64,000 nucleotides of DNA from Syntrophaceae bacterium UBA7520 (GTDB taxonomy: Bacteria; Desulfobacterota; Syntrophia; Syntrophales; Smithellaceae). The stretch is taken from contig DLNC01000009.1 of the NCBI GenBank assembly GCA_002478265.1, forward strand, positions 1-64,000, given 5' to 3'. A model generated the notes under the pieces. That model saw nothing but the letters and a program-made list of their open reading frames with translations. It did not search any database and was not told the DNA's origin. Shown here piece by piece: positions 53,651 to 62,613 of the stretch (positions are counted from its first letter, which is position 1; each line of letters begins with the position of its first letter). Both the position numbers and the translations under genes were made by a program.

Positions 53651-54565
53651 TCAGCACATCAAATCCAGCAATTTTCTGCCGCCTTTTTCCAGAATTAAAC
53701 CTGCCAGTTTTTTCCCCAGTTCTTCAGCCTCGCCGATTTCCCCCCAGACTTTATCTCTGACAATCGTCGAACCATTCGGCGCGGCCAGCAATCCTTCCAA
53801 CGTCAATCTGTTTCCCTCCATCAATCCATACGCCGCGATGGGCAGACGGCAGCCGCCGCCCAATTCCCGCAGATAAGCGCGCTCCGCGCTTACTTCCGCA
53901 TTCGCCTGCGGATGATTTAGCTTGCCGCAAATTCCCGCCAATTCAAGGGTGTCCTTTCTTATTTGCAATCCCAGCGCGCCCTGACCTACCGCCGGCAGCA
54001 TCAGTTCCACAGGCAGATATTGAGTAATTTTTTCCAGATACCCCATCCGTTTCATGCCTGCCGCCGCCAGGATAACACCGGTGAGGTTTTCCGTCTCTAT
54101 TTTTTTGAGCCTGGTGTCGATATTGCCGCGCAGAGGCACAATATTCACATCCGGCAGCATGGCTTTGATCTGCGCGGCGCGCCGGAGCGACCCCGTGCCG
54201 ATTCTCGCTCCCTTGGGCATAAATTCCATCTTCACATTGCCGCGGGAAACCAAAACATCGCGCGCGTCTTCTCGTTTCATAATAGCGGCAAAAATCAGTC
54301 CTTCCGGCGTCTGTCCGGGAACATCCTTCATGCTGTGCACCGCCAGATCAATGCTTCCGGCAAGCAATGCTTCTTCGATTTCCTTGACAAAGACACCCTG
54401 GCCGCCGATCTGCAAAAGCGATACATCCTGCATGATATCGCCGCTGGTTTTAATCACGCAGATTTCAGCTTCAATGTCCGGTGCGATCTTTTTCAGGGCC
54501 CCGGCAACATGATTCGTCTGTGCCAACGCCAGTTTGCTGCCGCGCGTTCCTATCTTTATGTGCAC
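53651..54565 (-). CDS. hemC: Porphobilinogen deaminase (hydroxymethylbilane synthase)
   Basis: Polymerises four porphobilinogens to hydroxymethylbilane. The 304-residue protein has GTRGSKLALAQT, SMKDVPGQ, and the dipyrromethane-binding Cys in LGGGCRLPIAAYG. The start is a GTG at 54565 with AAGGAG upstream. The cobA-hemD start follows its stop by 1 base. Confidence 0.95.
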   Translation of the reverse strand: MHIKIGTRGSKLALAQTNHVAGALKKIAPDIEAEICVIKTSGDIMQDVSLLQIGGQGVFVKEIEEALLAGSIDLAVHSMKDVPGQTPEGLIFAAIMKREDARDVLVSRGNVKMEFMPKGARIGTGSLRRAAQIKAMLPDVNIVPLRGNIDTRLKKIETENLTGVILAAAGMKRMGYLEKITQYLPVELMLPAVGQGALGLQIRKDTLELAGICGKLNHPQANAEVSAERAYLRELGGGCRLPIAAYGLMEGNRLTLEGLLAAPNGSTIVRDKVWGEIGEAEELGKKLAGLILEKGGRKLLDLMC

Positions 54566-54577
54566 ACAATCTCCTTT

Positions 54578-55837
54578 TTATTCATCCAAGCGGAAAAGCT
54601 GGCGTGCCGCGGCCACAATATCCTGCGCGCTGAACTCAGCGCTTTCCTCTTTCATCACCGCCACCGGCGCGTGCAGTATTTTATTAACAATGCCCTGGAC
54701 CAACGCCTCTATTTTTTCCCTATCGCCGTTTTCCATGCCCGTCATCCAGCCCTGCGCCTTTTCCAGCTCCGTGCGGACAATTTTTTCCGCCTTTGTGCGC
54801 AGAGAAACAATCGTCGGCACGGCTTCCAGTTCCTTGAGCCAGTTGCTGTACTGCGCCACCTCTTCGTCAACGATCTTTTCCGCCTTGAGCGCTTCACGTC
54901 GGCGCATTTTCACGTTCTCGTCGACAATATCCTGCAGGTTATCAATATTATAAAGGTAAACATTTTCGATTTCACCCGCGGCCGGGTCGATATCGCGCGG
55001 CACGGCAATGTCTATTAAAAATAGCAAAGGATTCTTTCTCTTGCGCAACGCCTGACGCAGCATATCTTCCGTAATGATGTATGAGGGAGCGCCGGTGGAA
55101 CTAATCACGATATCGGCATGCGCAAGAGCGTCGTCAAGCGCCTCCAGTCCGACCGCCCGGCCGTGAAATTTTTCCGCCAGCGCCGCGGCCTGCGCCTGCG
55201 AGCGGTTGGCCACGGTGATTTCTTCCGCGCCGTTTCCCACCAGGTGCGTGCCGGTTAATTCCGCCATTTCCCCCGCGCCGACAATCAGAATTTTTTTGCC
55301 TGTGAGCGTGCCAAATATCTTTTTGGCCAGCTCCACCGCGGCAAAACTCACCGATACCGGATTGGCGGCAATCCCTGTTTCCGTGCGCACGCGTTTAGCC
55401 GCGCGAAAAGCGCGATGCATCAGGCGGTTGAGCGCCACGCCTGTCGCGTTTTGCGCCAGCGCCTGCCGGTAGGCGTCTTTTGCCTGGCCGAGAATCTGCG
55501 TCTCTCCCATCACCAGAGAGTCAAGGCTTGAGGTAACCCGAAACAAATGCTTGATCGCTTTATCATCGCGGTAAATGTAGAGGCAGGATGCTTCACCATC
55601 TGTCAATCCGCCTTTTTTCATCAGCGTTGTTTTCAGCTTATCAATTGTTTCCGGATTATCCTCGATAACCGCGATCACTTCCACGCGGTTGCAGGTGGCG
55701 AGAAATAATGTTTCCGCCACGCCCTCAATAGCGAGAAATTCCGGCAGCAGGGTTTTCGCATCTTCACAACCGGCAAAAAGTCTTTCCCGGACAGCCAGAG
55801 GAGCTGTTTTATGGTTTAATCCGATAAGTATAATCAT
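54578..55837 (-). CDS. hemA: Glutamyl-tRNA reductase
   Basis: First committed step of C5-type tetrapyrrole synthesis, reducing glutamyl-tRNA to glutamate semialdehyde. About 419 residues. The N-terminus IILIGLNHKTAPLAVRERL and catalytic Cys in FLATCNRVEV are diagnostic; the NADPH domain has ILIVGAGEMAELTGTHL. I start at ATG 55837 rather than the TTG at 55843 that overlaps the upstream stop. hemL is not in the window. Confidence 0.95.
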   Translation of the reverse strand: MIILIGLNHKTAPLAVRERLFAGCEDAKTLLPEFLAIEGVAETLFLATCNRVEVIAVIEDNPETIDKLKTTLMKKGGLTDGEASCLYIYRDDKAIKHLFRVTSSLDSLVMGETQILGQAKDAYRQALAQNATGVALNRLMHRAFRAAKRVRTETGIAANPVSVSFAAVELAKKIFGTLTGKKILIVGAGEMAELTGTHLVGNGAEEITVANRSQAQAAALAEKFHGRAVGLEALDDALAHADIVISSTGAPSYIITEDMLRQALRKRKNPLLFLIDIAVPRDIDPAAGEIENVYLYNIDNLQDIVDENVKMRRREALKAEKIVDEEVAQYSNWLKELEAVPTIVSLRTKAEKIVRTELEKAQGWMTGMENGDREKIEALVQGIVNKILHAPVAVMKEESAEFSAQDIVAAARQLFRLDE

Positions 55838-55839
55838 TT

Positions 55840-56670
55840 TCAAACAAAGTTATGTAAAGACGAAAAACAAAGTTTCACCAAAATATACGTCAGCAACAGA
55901 AGCAAAAACACAATACACGACAAGGCGGCCATGCGGAATCCTTTCCAGCCGAGGGCGAGGCGCTGATGAAGCAGCACGCCGTAAACAAGCCACGCAATAA
56001 AAGACCAGATAACTTTCGGGTCGGATGTCCAGAGATTTTCCCAGACAAAGGCGGCGTAGAACGCGCCGGCGATAATGCCCGTGGTCAAAAGAGGGAAGCC
56101 ACACAAAAGACAAAGATGATTTATTCTGTCCAAATCGCCAAGGGAAGGAAGCAGCCGGCTCATCGAGGTGAATTTCCCGCTTTTGAGCAGACTGTTTTGC
56201 ATGATAAACATGGCGCCCGCGCATGACGCCAGCACAAATAAAATTTCCCCCACAATGGATAAAGCGAGGTGCCCGGTGGCCAGCCAGCTTTGCAATCCTT
56301 CCGGCAAAATGGTTTTGCCCGCCTCCTGACCGGCGGCGATAATCACGAATAACAACACAAGGGGCCCGATAAACGCGCCCAGCAGCCTTGTTTTTGTCTT
56401 GAATTGCAGGACAAGATAAACAGCGCCGGCCGACCAGGCGTAAAACGCGAAAAGCGCGCGCGGCCCCAGATTGGTAAAGCCGTGGGCGTTTATCGCCGCC
56501 GCGATCAGATAGGCCGTAAGCAGCAAAAACGCGCCCGCCAGAATCCATGTGGATATCTTGGCCAACATCACTCTTTTGACCAGCAGGGAAAAAAGATAAC
56601 CGGCGGCGCTTAAAGCGGCAAGGAAAAATGCCAGCGCGAAAAATATCAGCTCAACATTTTCAAAATTCAA
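55840..56670 (-). CDS. CcsA/HemX-like membrane protein
   Basis: An integral membrane protein of about 276 residues with eight hydrophobic helices, in the cytochrome c assembly (CcsA)/HemX family. The tryptophan-rich WENLWTSDPKVIWSFIAWLVYG segment, shown here as FVWENLWTSDPKVIWSFIAW, is typical. In tetrapyrrole operons this protein is thought to regulate glutamyl-tRNA reductase or move haem. The start is a TTG at 56670 with a perfect AGGAGG 6 bases upstream; the longer frame overlaps sirC. Its stop overlaps the hemA start region. Confidence 0.85.
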   Translation of the reverse strand: MNFENVELIFFALAFFLAALSAAGYLFSLLVKRVMLAKISTWILAGAFLLLTAYLIAAAINAHGFTNLGPRALFAFYAWSAGAVYLVLQFKTKTRLLGAFIGPLVLLFVIIAAGQEAGKTILPEGLQSWLATGHLALSIVGEILFVLASCAGAMFIMQNSLLKSGKFTSMSRLLPSLGDLDRINHLCLLCGFPLLTTGIIAGAFYAAFVWENLWTSDPKVIWSFIAWLVYGVLLHQRLALGWKGFRMAALSCIVFLLLLLTYILVKLCFSSLHNFV

Positions 56671-57298
56671 ATTCCACCTCCTCGCCGGTTGCTTCCCTGA
56701 CGATCTGTTTCGCCTTTTCCCGATTTTTCCGGCGCAGTGCGTCAAGCAATCCCGCGCCCATAAGTCTTTCAAACCAGGCCTTGCCCACCTCGGCGTTTTT
56801 TTCCATTTTGGGGCGCAGTTGTCCCAAAATATTATTTAACGCCGCGTATTCTTCGCCGTAGGTTTTTTCCATCTCCTCGCGCAGATGACGCGCCAGCGCC
56901 GGCGAATTGCCCGCCGTGCCCACGGCAATAGTTAAATCTCCCCTCTCCACAAGGGAAGGCAGAATAAAATCGCACTTTTGCGGGTCATCCACAACATTTA
57001 CTGGAATTCCCCGTGTGCGCGCGTCGCGTGAGACTGCGGCGTTTACCTCGTCATCATCGGTCGCGCTGATGACCAGCGCGGCGTCTTCAATATACGACGG
57101 GGAATATTTACCGGCGATATGAATGATTTCATTTTTGTCTTTCAGCGAGGCAAGCTCGCCGGTCAAAGCGGGGCTTATGACAAAAACTTTCGCGCCGCAA
57201 TCAATAAGGCGCAGCGCTTTTCTCTGCGCGACTTCGCCGCCGCCGACGACCACGCATTTTTTACCGGTGATGTTCCAGAAAACAGGGTAATATTTCAA
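56660..57298 (-). CDS. sirC: Precorrin-2 dehydrogenase (SirC/Met8-like)
   Basis: NAD-dependent oxidation of precorrin-2 to sirohydrochlorin; 212 residues. The Rossmann motif is VVGGGEVAQRKALRLIDCGA, followed by ISATDDDEVNAAVS and DDPQKCDFILPSL. It lacks the methyltransferase part of CysG. It is first in the operon, with AAGGAAG before ATG 57298. With CobA it makes sirohydrochlorin, the precursor of siroheme and of the AhbC route. Confidence 0.92.
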   Translation of the reverse strand: MKYYPVFWNITGKKCVVVGGGEVAQRKALRLIDCGAKVFVISPALTGELASLKDKNEIIHIAGKYSPSYIEDAALVISATDDDEVNAAVSRDARTRGIPVNVVDDPQKCDFILPSLVERGDLTIAVGTAGNSPALARHLREEMEKTYGEEYAALNNILGQLRPKMEKNAEVGKAWFERLMGAGLLDALRRKNREKAKQIVREATGEEVEFEF

Positions 57299-57463
57299 TT
57301 TCTTCCTTTCTGCCTTGCCTTTGTTTATACGCGCGGTCAGTTTTTAAAAACTATCATGAAGAATACCAAAATTCAAGCAAGGCCGTTGCCGGGCAAAAGC
57401 ATCGGCAAAATACACCTGGGCAAAATTGCCTTGTTATCTCTATTTTGCGCGGCCCGAGTCTGC

Positions 57464-57492
57464 TTGAATTATTAATAAAAACAGGTTATATC
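57464..57492 (+). promoter_or_regulatory. Possible promoter of prmA
   Basis: TTGAAT (57464-57469), 17-base spacer, TATATC (57487-57492), 28 bases ahead of the prmA start. Hexamers are moderate matches. Confidence 0.5.
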
Positions 57493-57520
57493 CTGACAAA
57501 CACAACAGGAGAATCGCGCC

Positions 57521-58459
57521 GTGAAAAAGCAGCAGGAAAAATGGCTGAAGGTGGAAATAGCCGCTCCCGCCGAGTTGATGGATGCTCTGGGCAATTTTCT
57601 GACGGAGGCAGGCGCCCACGGCGTTTTTCAGGAAACACTCGAGCCGCAATCTCCCGGCGATTTTCCCGAAACCGCGCAAACGGAAACAATCCAGGCCTAT
57701 TTCCCCCAGGATACGCGCGCGGAAAAAAGAATAAAATCCGTCGAAAATTATCTGGCCAGTCTCGCGGAAATTTTTCCCGATCTGACCAAGCCGTCACTCA
57801 AAACAGAAATAGTGACTGACCCGGACTGGGGCGAACAGTGGAAAAAATATTTCAAGCCGATACGCGTGAGCGGCAATATTATCGTCAAACCCACGTGGGA
57901 GAGATATTCCCCCTCGAGCCGCGATATTGTCATTGAAATCGATCCCGGCATGGCGTTCGGCACCGGTCAGCACGCTTCGACAAGAATGTGCCTCGAGGCC
58001 ATTGAAGATATCATCATGAAAGAGCGCGCGGTTAAAAACTGGAAGGTTCTGGATGTCGGCTGCGGCACGGGAATCCTCGGCATCGCCGCCGCCAAACTGG
58101 GCGCGCAGGATGTCATCGGCGTGGATATCGACAGAAAAGCCGTGGAAATCGCCCGCGAAAACGCGGCGATTAACGACGTTGACGAGCATATAAAATTCAT
58201 CAATCGCGACGTGAAAACACTTACCGAAACGCGTAATCTGATTATCGCCAACCTCACTGCCAAACTGCTCATGGAACTGCGCGAGCATCTGAAAAATCTG
58301 CTCGTCCCCGGAGGCTATATGATCATTTCGGGCATTGTTGAGCCGGACCGGCAGCTTATCGAAGAGCGGTTTTGCGCCGCGCCTTTCACCCAGGAAAAAG
58401 TCATTACCGAAAAAGAATGGGTCTGTTACGTTTTGAAAAAAAGCGACAGAGACATATAA
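57521..58459 (+). CDS. prmA: Ribosomal protein L11 methyltransferase
   Basis: SAM-dependent methyltransferase that methylates ribosomal protein L11. The 312-residue protein has the N-terminal substrate domain (LKVEIAAPAELMDALGNFL), GMAFGTGQHAST, the SAM motif VLDVGCGTGILGIAA and ANLTAKLL. The start is GTG 57521 with CAGGAG upstream. rsmE follows by 45 bases, a common pairing. Confidence 0.93.
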   Translation: MKKQQEKWLKVEIAAPAELMDALGNFLTEAGAHGVFQETLEPQSPGDFPETAQTETIQAYFPQDTRAEKRIKSVENYLASLAEIFPDLTKPSLKTEIVTDPDWGEQWKKYFKPIRVSGNIIVKPTWERYSPSSRDIVIEIDPGMAFGTGQHASTRMCLEAIEDIIMKERAVKNWKVLDVGCGTGILGIAAAKLGAQDVIGVDIDRKAVEIARENAAINDVDEHIKFINRDVKTLTETRNLIIANLTAKLLMELREHLKNLLVPGGYMIISGIVEPDRQLIEERFCAAPFTQEKVITEKEWVCYVLKKSDRDI

Positions 58460-58504
58460 TAAAATAACTTTCCGCTTCATTTCCCAAAGCGTAAGGAAAT
58501 AAAT

Positions 58505-59263
58505 TTGACCATCCCCCGGATATACAGCACGGAAATACTGCAGGACAAAAAAACTCTGCTGCTGCCGCAGGATAATCTAAAATACCTGAAAAATGTCCTG
58601 CGCCTGAAGCCGGGCGGCAAAATAGCCGTTTTTGACAGCGCGGGCCATGAATATGAGGCGTCAATTACAAAATATTTAACCGCAGGCGTGGAAGTGATAA
58701 CGGAAAAGAAAATCGACCGCGCCGAAAAGGAAATCAGAATTACTCTGGCGCAGGCGCTGCCCAAAGCGGCCAAAATGGATTTAATCGTCAAAAGCGCGGC
58801 GGAACTGGGCGTGGATTTGATTATTCCTTTTGCCGCGAAAAGATCCGTGAGCCACATTGCCGCCGATAAAGCGGCGCAGAAAGTAAGGCGCTGGCAGAAA
58901 ATCGCCCTCGAGGCATCACGCGCCACGCGCGCGGCAGGCGTCACCAAAGTGGATAATTTCAGAAAGTTCGACGCCGTGCTTAAAAGCGCCGTCACGCCCG
59001 GCGCCAGAATGATTTTCTGGGAAGAAGAAGAAAAAATAACCATTAAAGACGCATTGACGGATAAAAGTCTTGACGGCTGCAAAAATTATTTTATTATTGT
59101 GGGGCCCGAAGGCGGTTTTGCCAAGGACGAAATCACGCGGGCGTTGGACGCCGGTTTTCTTTCCGTCAGTCTCGGCCGGCATATTTTAAAGGTTGAAACG
59201 GCGGCCGCGGCGATTATTTCCATAATTCAATACGAAAAAGGCGTTTTCAGCCATAAATCATAA
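58505..59263 (+). CDS. rsmE: 16S rRNA (uracil-1498-N3)-methyltransferase
   Basis: SPOUT-family methyltransferase acting on U1498 of 16S rRNA, 252 residues. The knot motifs are IVGPEGGFAKDEI and SVSLGRHILKVETAAAAII, with AQALPKAAKMDLIV and CARATR-like ASRATRAAGV in the middle. The start is a TTG at 58505 with TAAGGA upstream. It follows prmA in the same direction. Confidence 0.93.
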   Translation: MTIPRIYSTEILQDKKTLLLPQDNLKYLKNVLRLKPGGKIAVFDSAGHEYEASITKYLTAGVEVITEKKIDRAEKEIRITLAQALPKAAKMDLIVKSAAELGVDLIIPFAAKRSVSHIAADKAAQKVRRWQKIALEASRATRAAGVTKVDNFRKFDAVLKSAVTPGARMIFWEEEEKITIKDALTDKSLDGCKNYFIIVGPEGGFAKDEITRALDAGFLSVSLGRHILKVETAAAAIISIIQYEKGVFSHKS

Positions 59264-59277
59264 GGGGGTAAAAAATT

Positions 59278-59817
59278 ATGTCCGTTTATAAATTTGCCGG
59301 TTTTTGGCGGCGTCTTATCGCTTATCTTATCGACAATACCATCATCTGTCTTGTTTTCTTTGTTCTGTTCATGATCGCGGTTATCGGTTATTTTCTCGGC
59401 GTGTCCAACACGGAAGAAAGCCAATGGCTTGCCGATTTGACGGATCCCACCAAAATTTCCTCGGCCATGATTTTTATCTGGGTGTTTCTGCTTGCTTTAA
59501 CCATCGGCTATTTTACATATTTTCACGGAACAACCGGCCGCACGCCTGGCAAGATGATACTCGGCCTGCAGGTGGTCGGCGAAGACGGCAAGCCCCTGAC
59601 CTTCGGCATCGCTTTTTTGCGCGCGGTGGGATATTTCATCTCCAGCATTGTACTGAACCTTGGCTTTATCTGGGTGGCTTTTGATAAGCGCAAACAGGGC
59701 TGGCACGATAAAATCGCGGGCACGGTCGTGATTATCAGAGAAGAGCAGACGCCGGCGGAAGGCCTCGCAATTCCGGACCGCAGCCCACCTGCGCAAGTGT
59801 CGCAAAACAATAATTAA
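59278..59817 (+). CDS. RDD-family membrane protein
   Basis: A 179-residue membrane protein with three or four hydrophobic helices and the RDD hallmarks: FWRRLIAYLIDNTII (Arg and Asp), TPGKMILGLQVV and KRKQGWHDKIAGTVVI. Function of the family is poorly defined; some members move ions. It follows rsmE by 14 bases, so it may be co-transcribed. Confidence 0.85.
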   Translation: MSVYKFAGFWRRLIAYLIDNTIICLVFFVLFMIAVIGYFLGVSNTEESQWLADLTDPTKISSAMIFIWVFLLALTIGYFTYFHGTTGRTPGKMILGLQVVGEDGKPLTFGIAFLRAVGYFISSIVLNLGFIWVAFDKRKQGWHDKIAGTVVIIREEQTPAEGLAIPDRSPPAQVSQNNN

Positions 59818-59854
59818 TTTGCGGCAAACGCAAGGCCTGGCGGGAAAAAATGCC

Positions 59855-59881
59855 TTGACAAGTAATCCTATATTTTATAGA
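59855..59881 (+). promoter_or_regulatory. Promoter of tRNA-Phe
   Basis: TTGACA at 59855-59860 and TATAGA at 59876-59881 (15-base spacer), 12 bases before the tRNA. Confidence 0.6.
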
Positions 59882-59893
59882 CGATTCTGCCTC

Positions 59894-59969
59894 GGGTCGG
59901 TAGCTCAGTCGGTAGAGCATCGGACTGAAAATCCGAGTGTCGGCAGTTCAATTCTGCCCTGACCCACCA
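59894..59969 (+). tRNA. tRNA-Phe (GAA)
   Basis: A complete cloverleaf: the acceptor arm GGGTCGG pairs with CTGACCC; the anticodon stem TCGGA/TCCGA holds the loop CTGAAAA (anticodon GAA); the T loop is TTCAATT; and CCA is encoded at 59967-59969. A promoter lies just upstream and a terminator just downstream, so it is a single-gene unit. Confidence 0.97.
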
Positions 59970-59980
59970 TGACACTCCGG

Positions 59981-60017
59981 GCCCTCTTTATTTTTTTCAA
60001 TAGAGAGGGCTTTTTTT
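59981..60017 (+). terminator. Terminator after tRNA-Phe
   Basis: GCCCTCT (59981-59987) pairs with AGAGGGC (60004-60010), followed by seven T residues. Confidence 0.92.
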
Positions 60018-60044
60018 GTCGCATTTGTTTTTATTTGTAGGCGC

Positions 60045-61364
60045 ATGACCGAAACTAAATTAAAAATCCTGTTGGTTAATCCTCCCAACTGCGGCCGCAG
60101 CATCCCGGAGGAAGAATACGGCATAACTTCGCTCAAACAGCTTTTCAAGGGAGAGCCTTTCAGCCTGGAAGTTCTGGCCGGGCCTCTGCGTGATCAAGAT
60201 GTCCTGATTTTTGACATGAAATGCGAAAGCGAGGAAGCTTTCTGGGCGGAATTTCACCACTTTAAGCCCGATATCGTCGGCTTTACCGCTGTTACCTGCG
60301 AGGCAAATACGGTTATCCGCCTGGCCGCAAACGTCAAAGAAAAAAGCAATGCTGTGGTGGTCATTGGCGGCAATCACGCCACCTACAATCCGGAATATTT
60401 CAACCGCCCATCTTTCGACTACATTGTCATCGGTTTGGGTAAAAAAAGTTTTCGCGAACTCGTTGTAAAACTCGCCGCGGGTAAAAAATCAAACGGCATC
60501 GCCGGCATTGCCAAAACCACGCCCGGTAGACCGCATACCTATCTGGTACGCGACTATGATGAAACTGATTTGATGCCCGAAATACCGCCGCGCTACGATC
60601 TGGTAGCCAAATATCGCGACCAGTACTTTCTGGAACAGCTAGGTCTCTCGATGGGTTTTGTGCTGAGCGCCTACGGCTGCACGCACAAATGCTCCTTCTG
60701 CGCGATTCCCAACATGGCCGGCGGCAAATATCTGAATTATGACGCCGACGCTGTCGTGCGCGATATCGGCCTTTTGGGCGACACTTCCTTCATCCGCCTG
60801 GTGGACGCCAACACTTTCGGCAACGCGCGCCATTCGCAGGAGCTTTGCGACAAAATCAGAAGCGCCGGCATCGCCAAAAAATATTTTGCCGACGTGCGCG
60901 CCGATACCATCGTCAAATATCCCGAACTGATGAAAAACTGGAAAGAAGCAGGCCTTTATGCGGTGATTGTGGGCTTTGAAGACGTGTCCGACGAGCGGCT
61001 TTCGTCCTACAACAAAAAATACCAGGGACAGGTCATCAGCCAGGCCATTGAGATACTGCATAAGCTGGGAATTGTCATTATTGGCGATTTTATCGCCTCG
61101 CCGCGTGATGACGAGGAAGACTTCAGAAAACTGGAGGATTTTATTCTGGCGCACAAGATTGAAGTGCCGGTAATTTCCGTTTTAACGCCGCTGCCGGGAA
61201 CGCCTCTTTACAAAACGATGAAAAAAGATATAATCATTGATGATCTTGATTATTACACCTTTACCAACGCGGTGACGGCCACCAAAATGCCGGAGAAGAT
61301 GTTTTATCAGACCTACGCCGGGCTGATGAAGCGCCTGCATGAAAAGCCGCACCGGCCGCAGTAA
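60045..61364 (+). CDS. B12-binding-domain radical SAM protein
   Basis: A 439-residue class B-type radical SAM enzyme. Residues 1-150 form a cobalamin-binding-like Rossmann domain (ILLVNPPNCGRS, DIVGFTAVTCEANTVIRLA, VVVIGGNHATYNPEYF), and the radical SAM core begins near 205 with SAYGCTHKCSFCAIP (CxxxCxxC). The usual cobalamin His motif (DxHxxG) is not obvious. Such enzymes methylate unactivated carbons or close rings. A ketosynthase-III-like gene starts 18 bases after the stop, suggesting a two-enzyme pathway making a modified acyl product. The substrate is unknown. Confidence 0.82.
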   Translation: MTETKLKILLVNPPNCGRSIPEEEYGITSLKQLFKGEPFSLEVLAGPLRDQDVLIFDMKCESEEAFWAEFHHFKPDIVGFTAVTCEANTVIRLAANVKEKSNAVVVIGGNHATYNPEYFNRPSFDYIVIGLGKKSFRELVVKLAAGKKSNGIAGIAKTTPGRPHTYLVRDYDETDLMPEIPPRYDLVAKYRDQYFLEQLGLSMGFVLSAYGCTHKCSFCAIPNMAGGKYLNYDADAVVRDIGLLGDTSFIRLVDANTFGNARHSQELCDKIRSAGIAKKYFADVRADTIVKYPELMKNWKEAGLYAVIVGFEDVSDERLSSYNKKYQGQVISQAIEILHKLGIVIIGDFIASPRDDEEDFRKLEDFILAHKIEVPVISVLTPLPGTPLYKTMKKDIIIDDLDYYTFTNAVTATKMPEKMFYQTYAGLMKRLHEKPHRPQ

Positions 61365-61382
61365 CGAAGGAGAAAAATTTTA

Positions 61383-62525
61383 GTGGAAGTTTACATAAAC
61401 GACATTGCCGCTTTTTTACCAAACGAACCGGTAGATAATACGGAAATTGAAGATGTGCTGGGAAAAGTTAAGAATAACCGCTCGCGCATCAAAAGCATGG
61501 TGCTCAAAAACAACGGCATCCTAAAGCGCTACTACGCCATTGACCGCAAGACAGGCAAGCTCAACTACACCAACGCGGGGCTTGCCGCCGAAGCCGTGAA
61601 GAGATTGAAGCCATACGAAGGTTTTAAGATAAATGACATACAGTGTCTCTGCTCCGGCACGACGATTGCCGACGTTATCGCGCCCGGGCACGGCCTGATG
61701 GTCGCGGGCGAACTGGGGATCGGCCCCTGCGAGGTTATCTCCACCTCGGGCATCTGCTTATCCGGCGTTACCTCTTTTAAAGCGGCCTGGGCGAATGTTG
61801 CGCTGGGGCTGACCGAAAACGCCGTGGCCACGGCCTCTGAACTTGCCTCCTCCTTGATACGCTCCGATTTTTTTGAACATCTGCCGGGCGATCCGGATTT
61901 CAAAAATCATCCGGTGGTGGCTTTTGAATCCGATTTTCTGCGCTGGATGTTATCGGACGCGGGCGGCGCGATTTTCTTCTCCGGCAAGAAAAATTCAGGC
62001 CGCATTTCGCTGCGCGTGGAGTGGGTTGAACATGTCTCGTATGCTGGGCAGATGGATGTCTGCATGTACGCCGGGGGCATGAAAACGCCGGAGGGCAAGG
62101 TTATCGGCTGGCGCGAACTGGACTCACTGCAGGAAGCGATAGATAAAAATTTCATGGCGCTCAAACAGGATACCGAAATATTGGGCGATCACGTTGTGCG
62201 CCTCACCGTCAATGAGGCGCTCACCCGCACCGCGCAAAGAAGAAAAATCAGGCCGGAGGAAATTGATTGGTATCTGCCGCATTACTCCTCGGAATTTTTC
62301 CGCGATAAAATTCACAACGCCATGGCTGAAGTCGGTTTTAAAATTCCTTACGAGCGCTGGTTTACCAACCTCACCTACAAAGGCAACACCGGCGCCGCCT
62401 CAATTTACGTGATGCTGGAGGAAATCTTCCACTCGGATAAATTAAAGGAAGGGCAGAAGATCCTCTGCTATATTCCCGAAAGCGGCCGCTTCTCCGTCGC
62501 CTATATATTGCTTACAGTGGTTTAA
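61383..62525 (+). CDS. 3-oxoacyl-ACP synthase III-like (FabH-like) protein
   Basis: A 380-residue thiolase-fold enzyme of the KAS III group. The nucleophilic Cys is in STSGICLSGVTSF, the His in YLPHYSSE and the Asn in TYKGNTGAAS, so the Cys-His-Asn triad is complete. It is longer than housekeeping FabH (about 320). The start is GTG 61383 with GAAGGAG upstream. Its neighbour is a B12-type radical SAM enzyme in the same transcript. It may start or extend a specialised lipid or small molecule rather than housekeeping fatty acids. Confidence 0.82.
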   Translation: MEVYINDIAAFLPNEPVDNTEIEDVLGKVKNNRSRIKSMVLKNNGILKRYYAIDRKTGKLNYTNAGLAAEAVKRLKPYEGFKINDIQCLCSGTTIADVIAPGHGLMVAGELGIGPCEVISTSGICLSGVTSFKAAWANVALGLTENAVATASELASSLIRSDFFEHLPGDPDFKNHPVVAFESDFLRWMLSDAGGAIFFSGKKNSGRISLRVEWVEHVSYAGQMDVCMYAGGMKTPEGKVIGWRELDSLQEAIDKNFMALKQDTEILGDHVVRLTVNEALTRTAQRRKIRPEEIDWYLPHYSSEFFRDKIHNAMAEVGFKIPYERWFTNLTYKGNTGAASIYVMLEEIFHSDKLKEGQKILCYIPESGRFSVAYILLTVV

Positions 62526-62572
62526 TTACAGGCTGCCGCTTACGCGCAGAAGATAGTTGACCACATTGTTTT

Positions 62573-62591
62573 AGGTATGATATTTATACCT
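62573..62591. promoter_or_regulatory. Palindromic operator upstream of hicBA
   Basis: AGGTAT (62573-62578) and ATACCT (62586-62591) are perfect inverted arms 7 bases apart, 23 bases ahead of the hicB start and within the likely promoter (TTGACC at 62557-62562). HicB antitoxins usually bind such sites to repress their own operon. Confidence 0.65.
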
Positions 62592-62613
62592 ATACAAAAA
62601 AGAGGTAAATGAT

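Noticed and set aside
53963..55018. 351-residue plus-strand frame
   Set aside because: Antisense to hemC and hemA; rich in His and Arg as expected for a shadow of G/C-rich codons.
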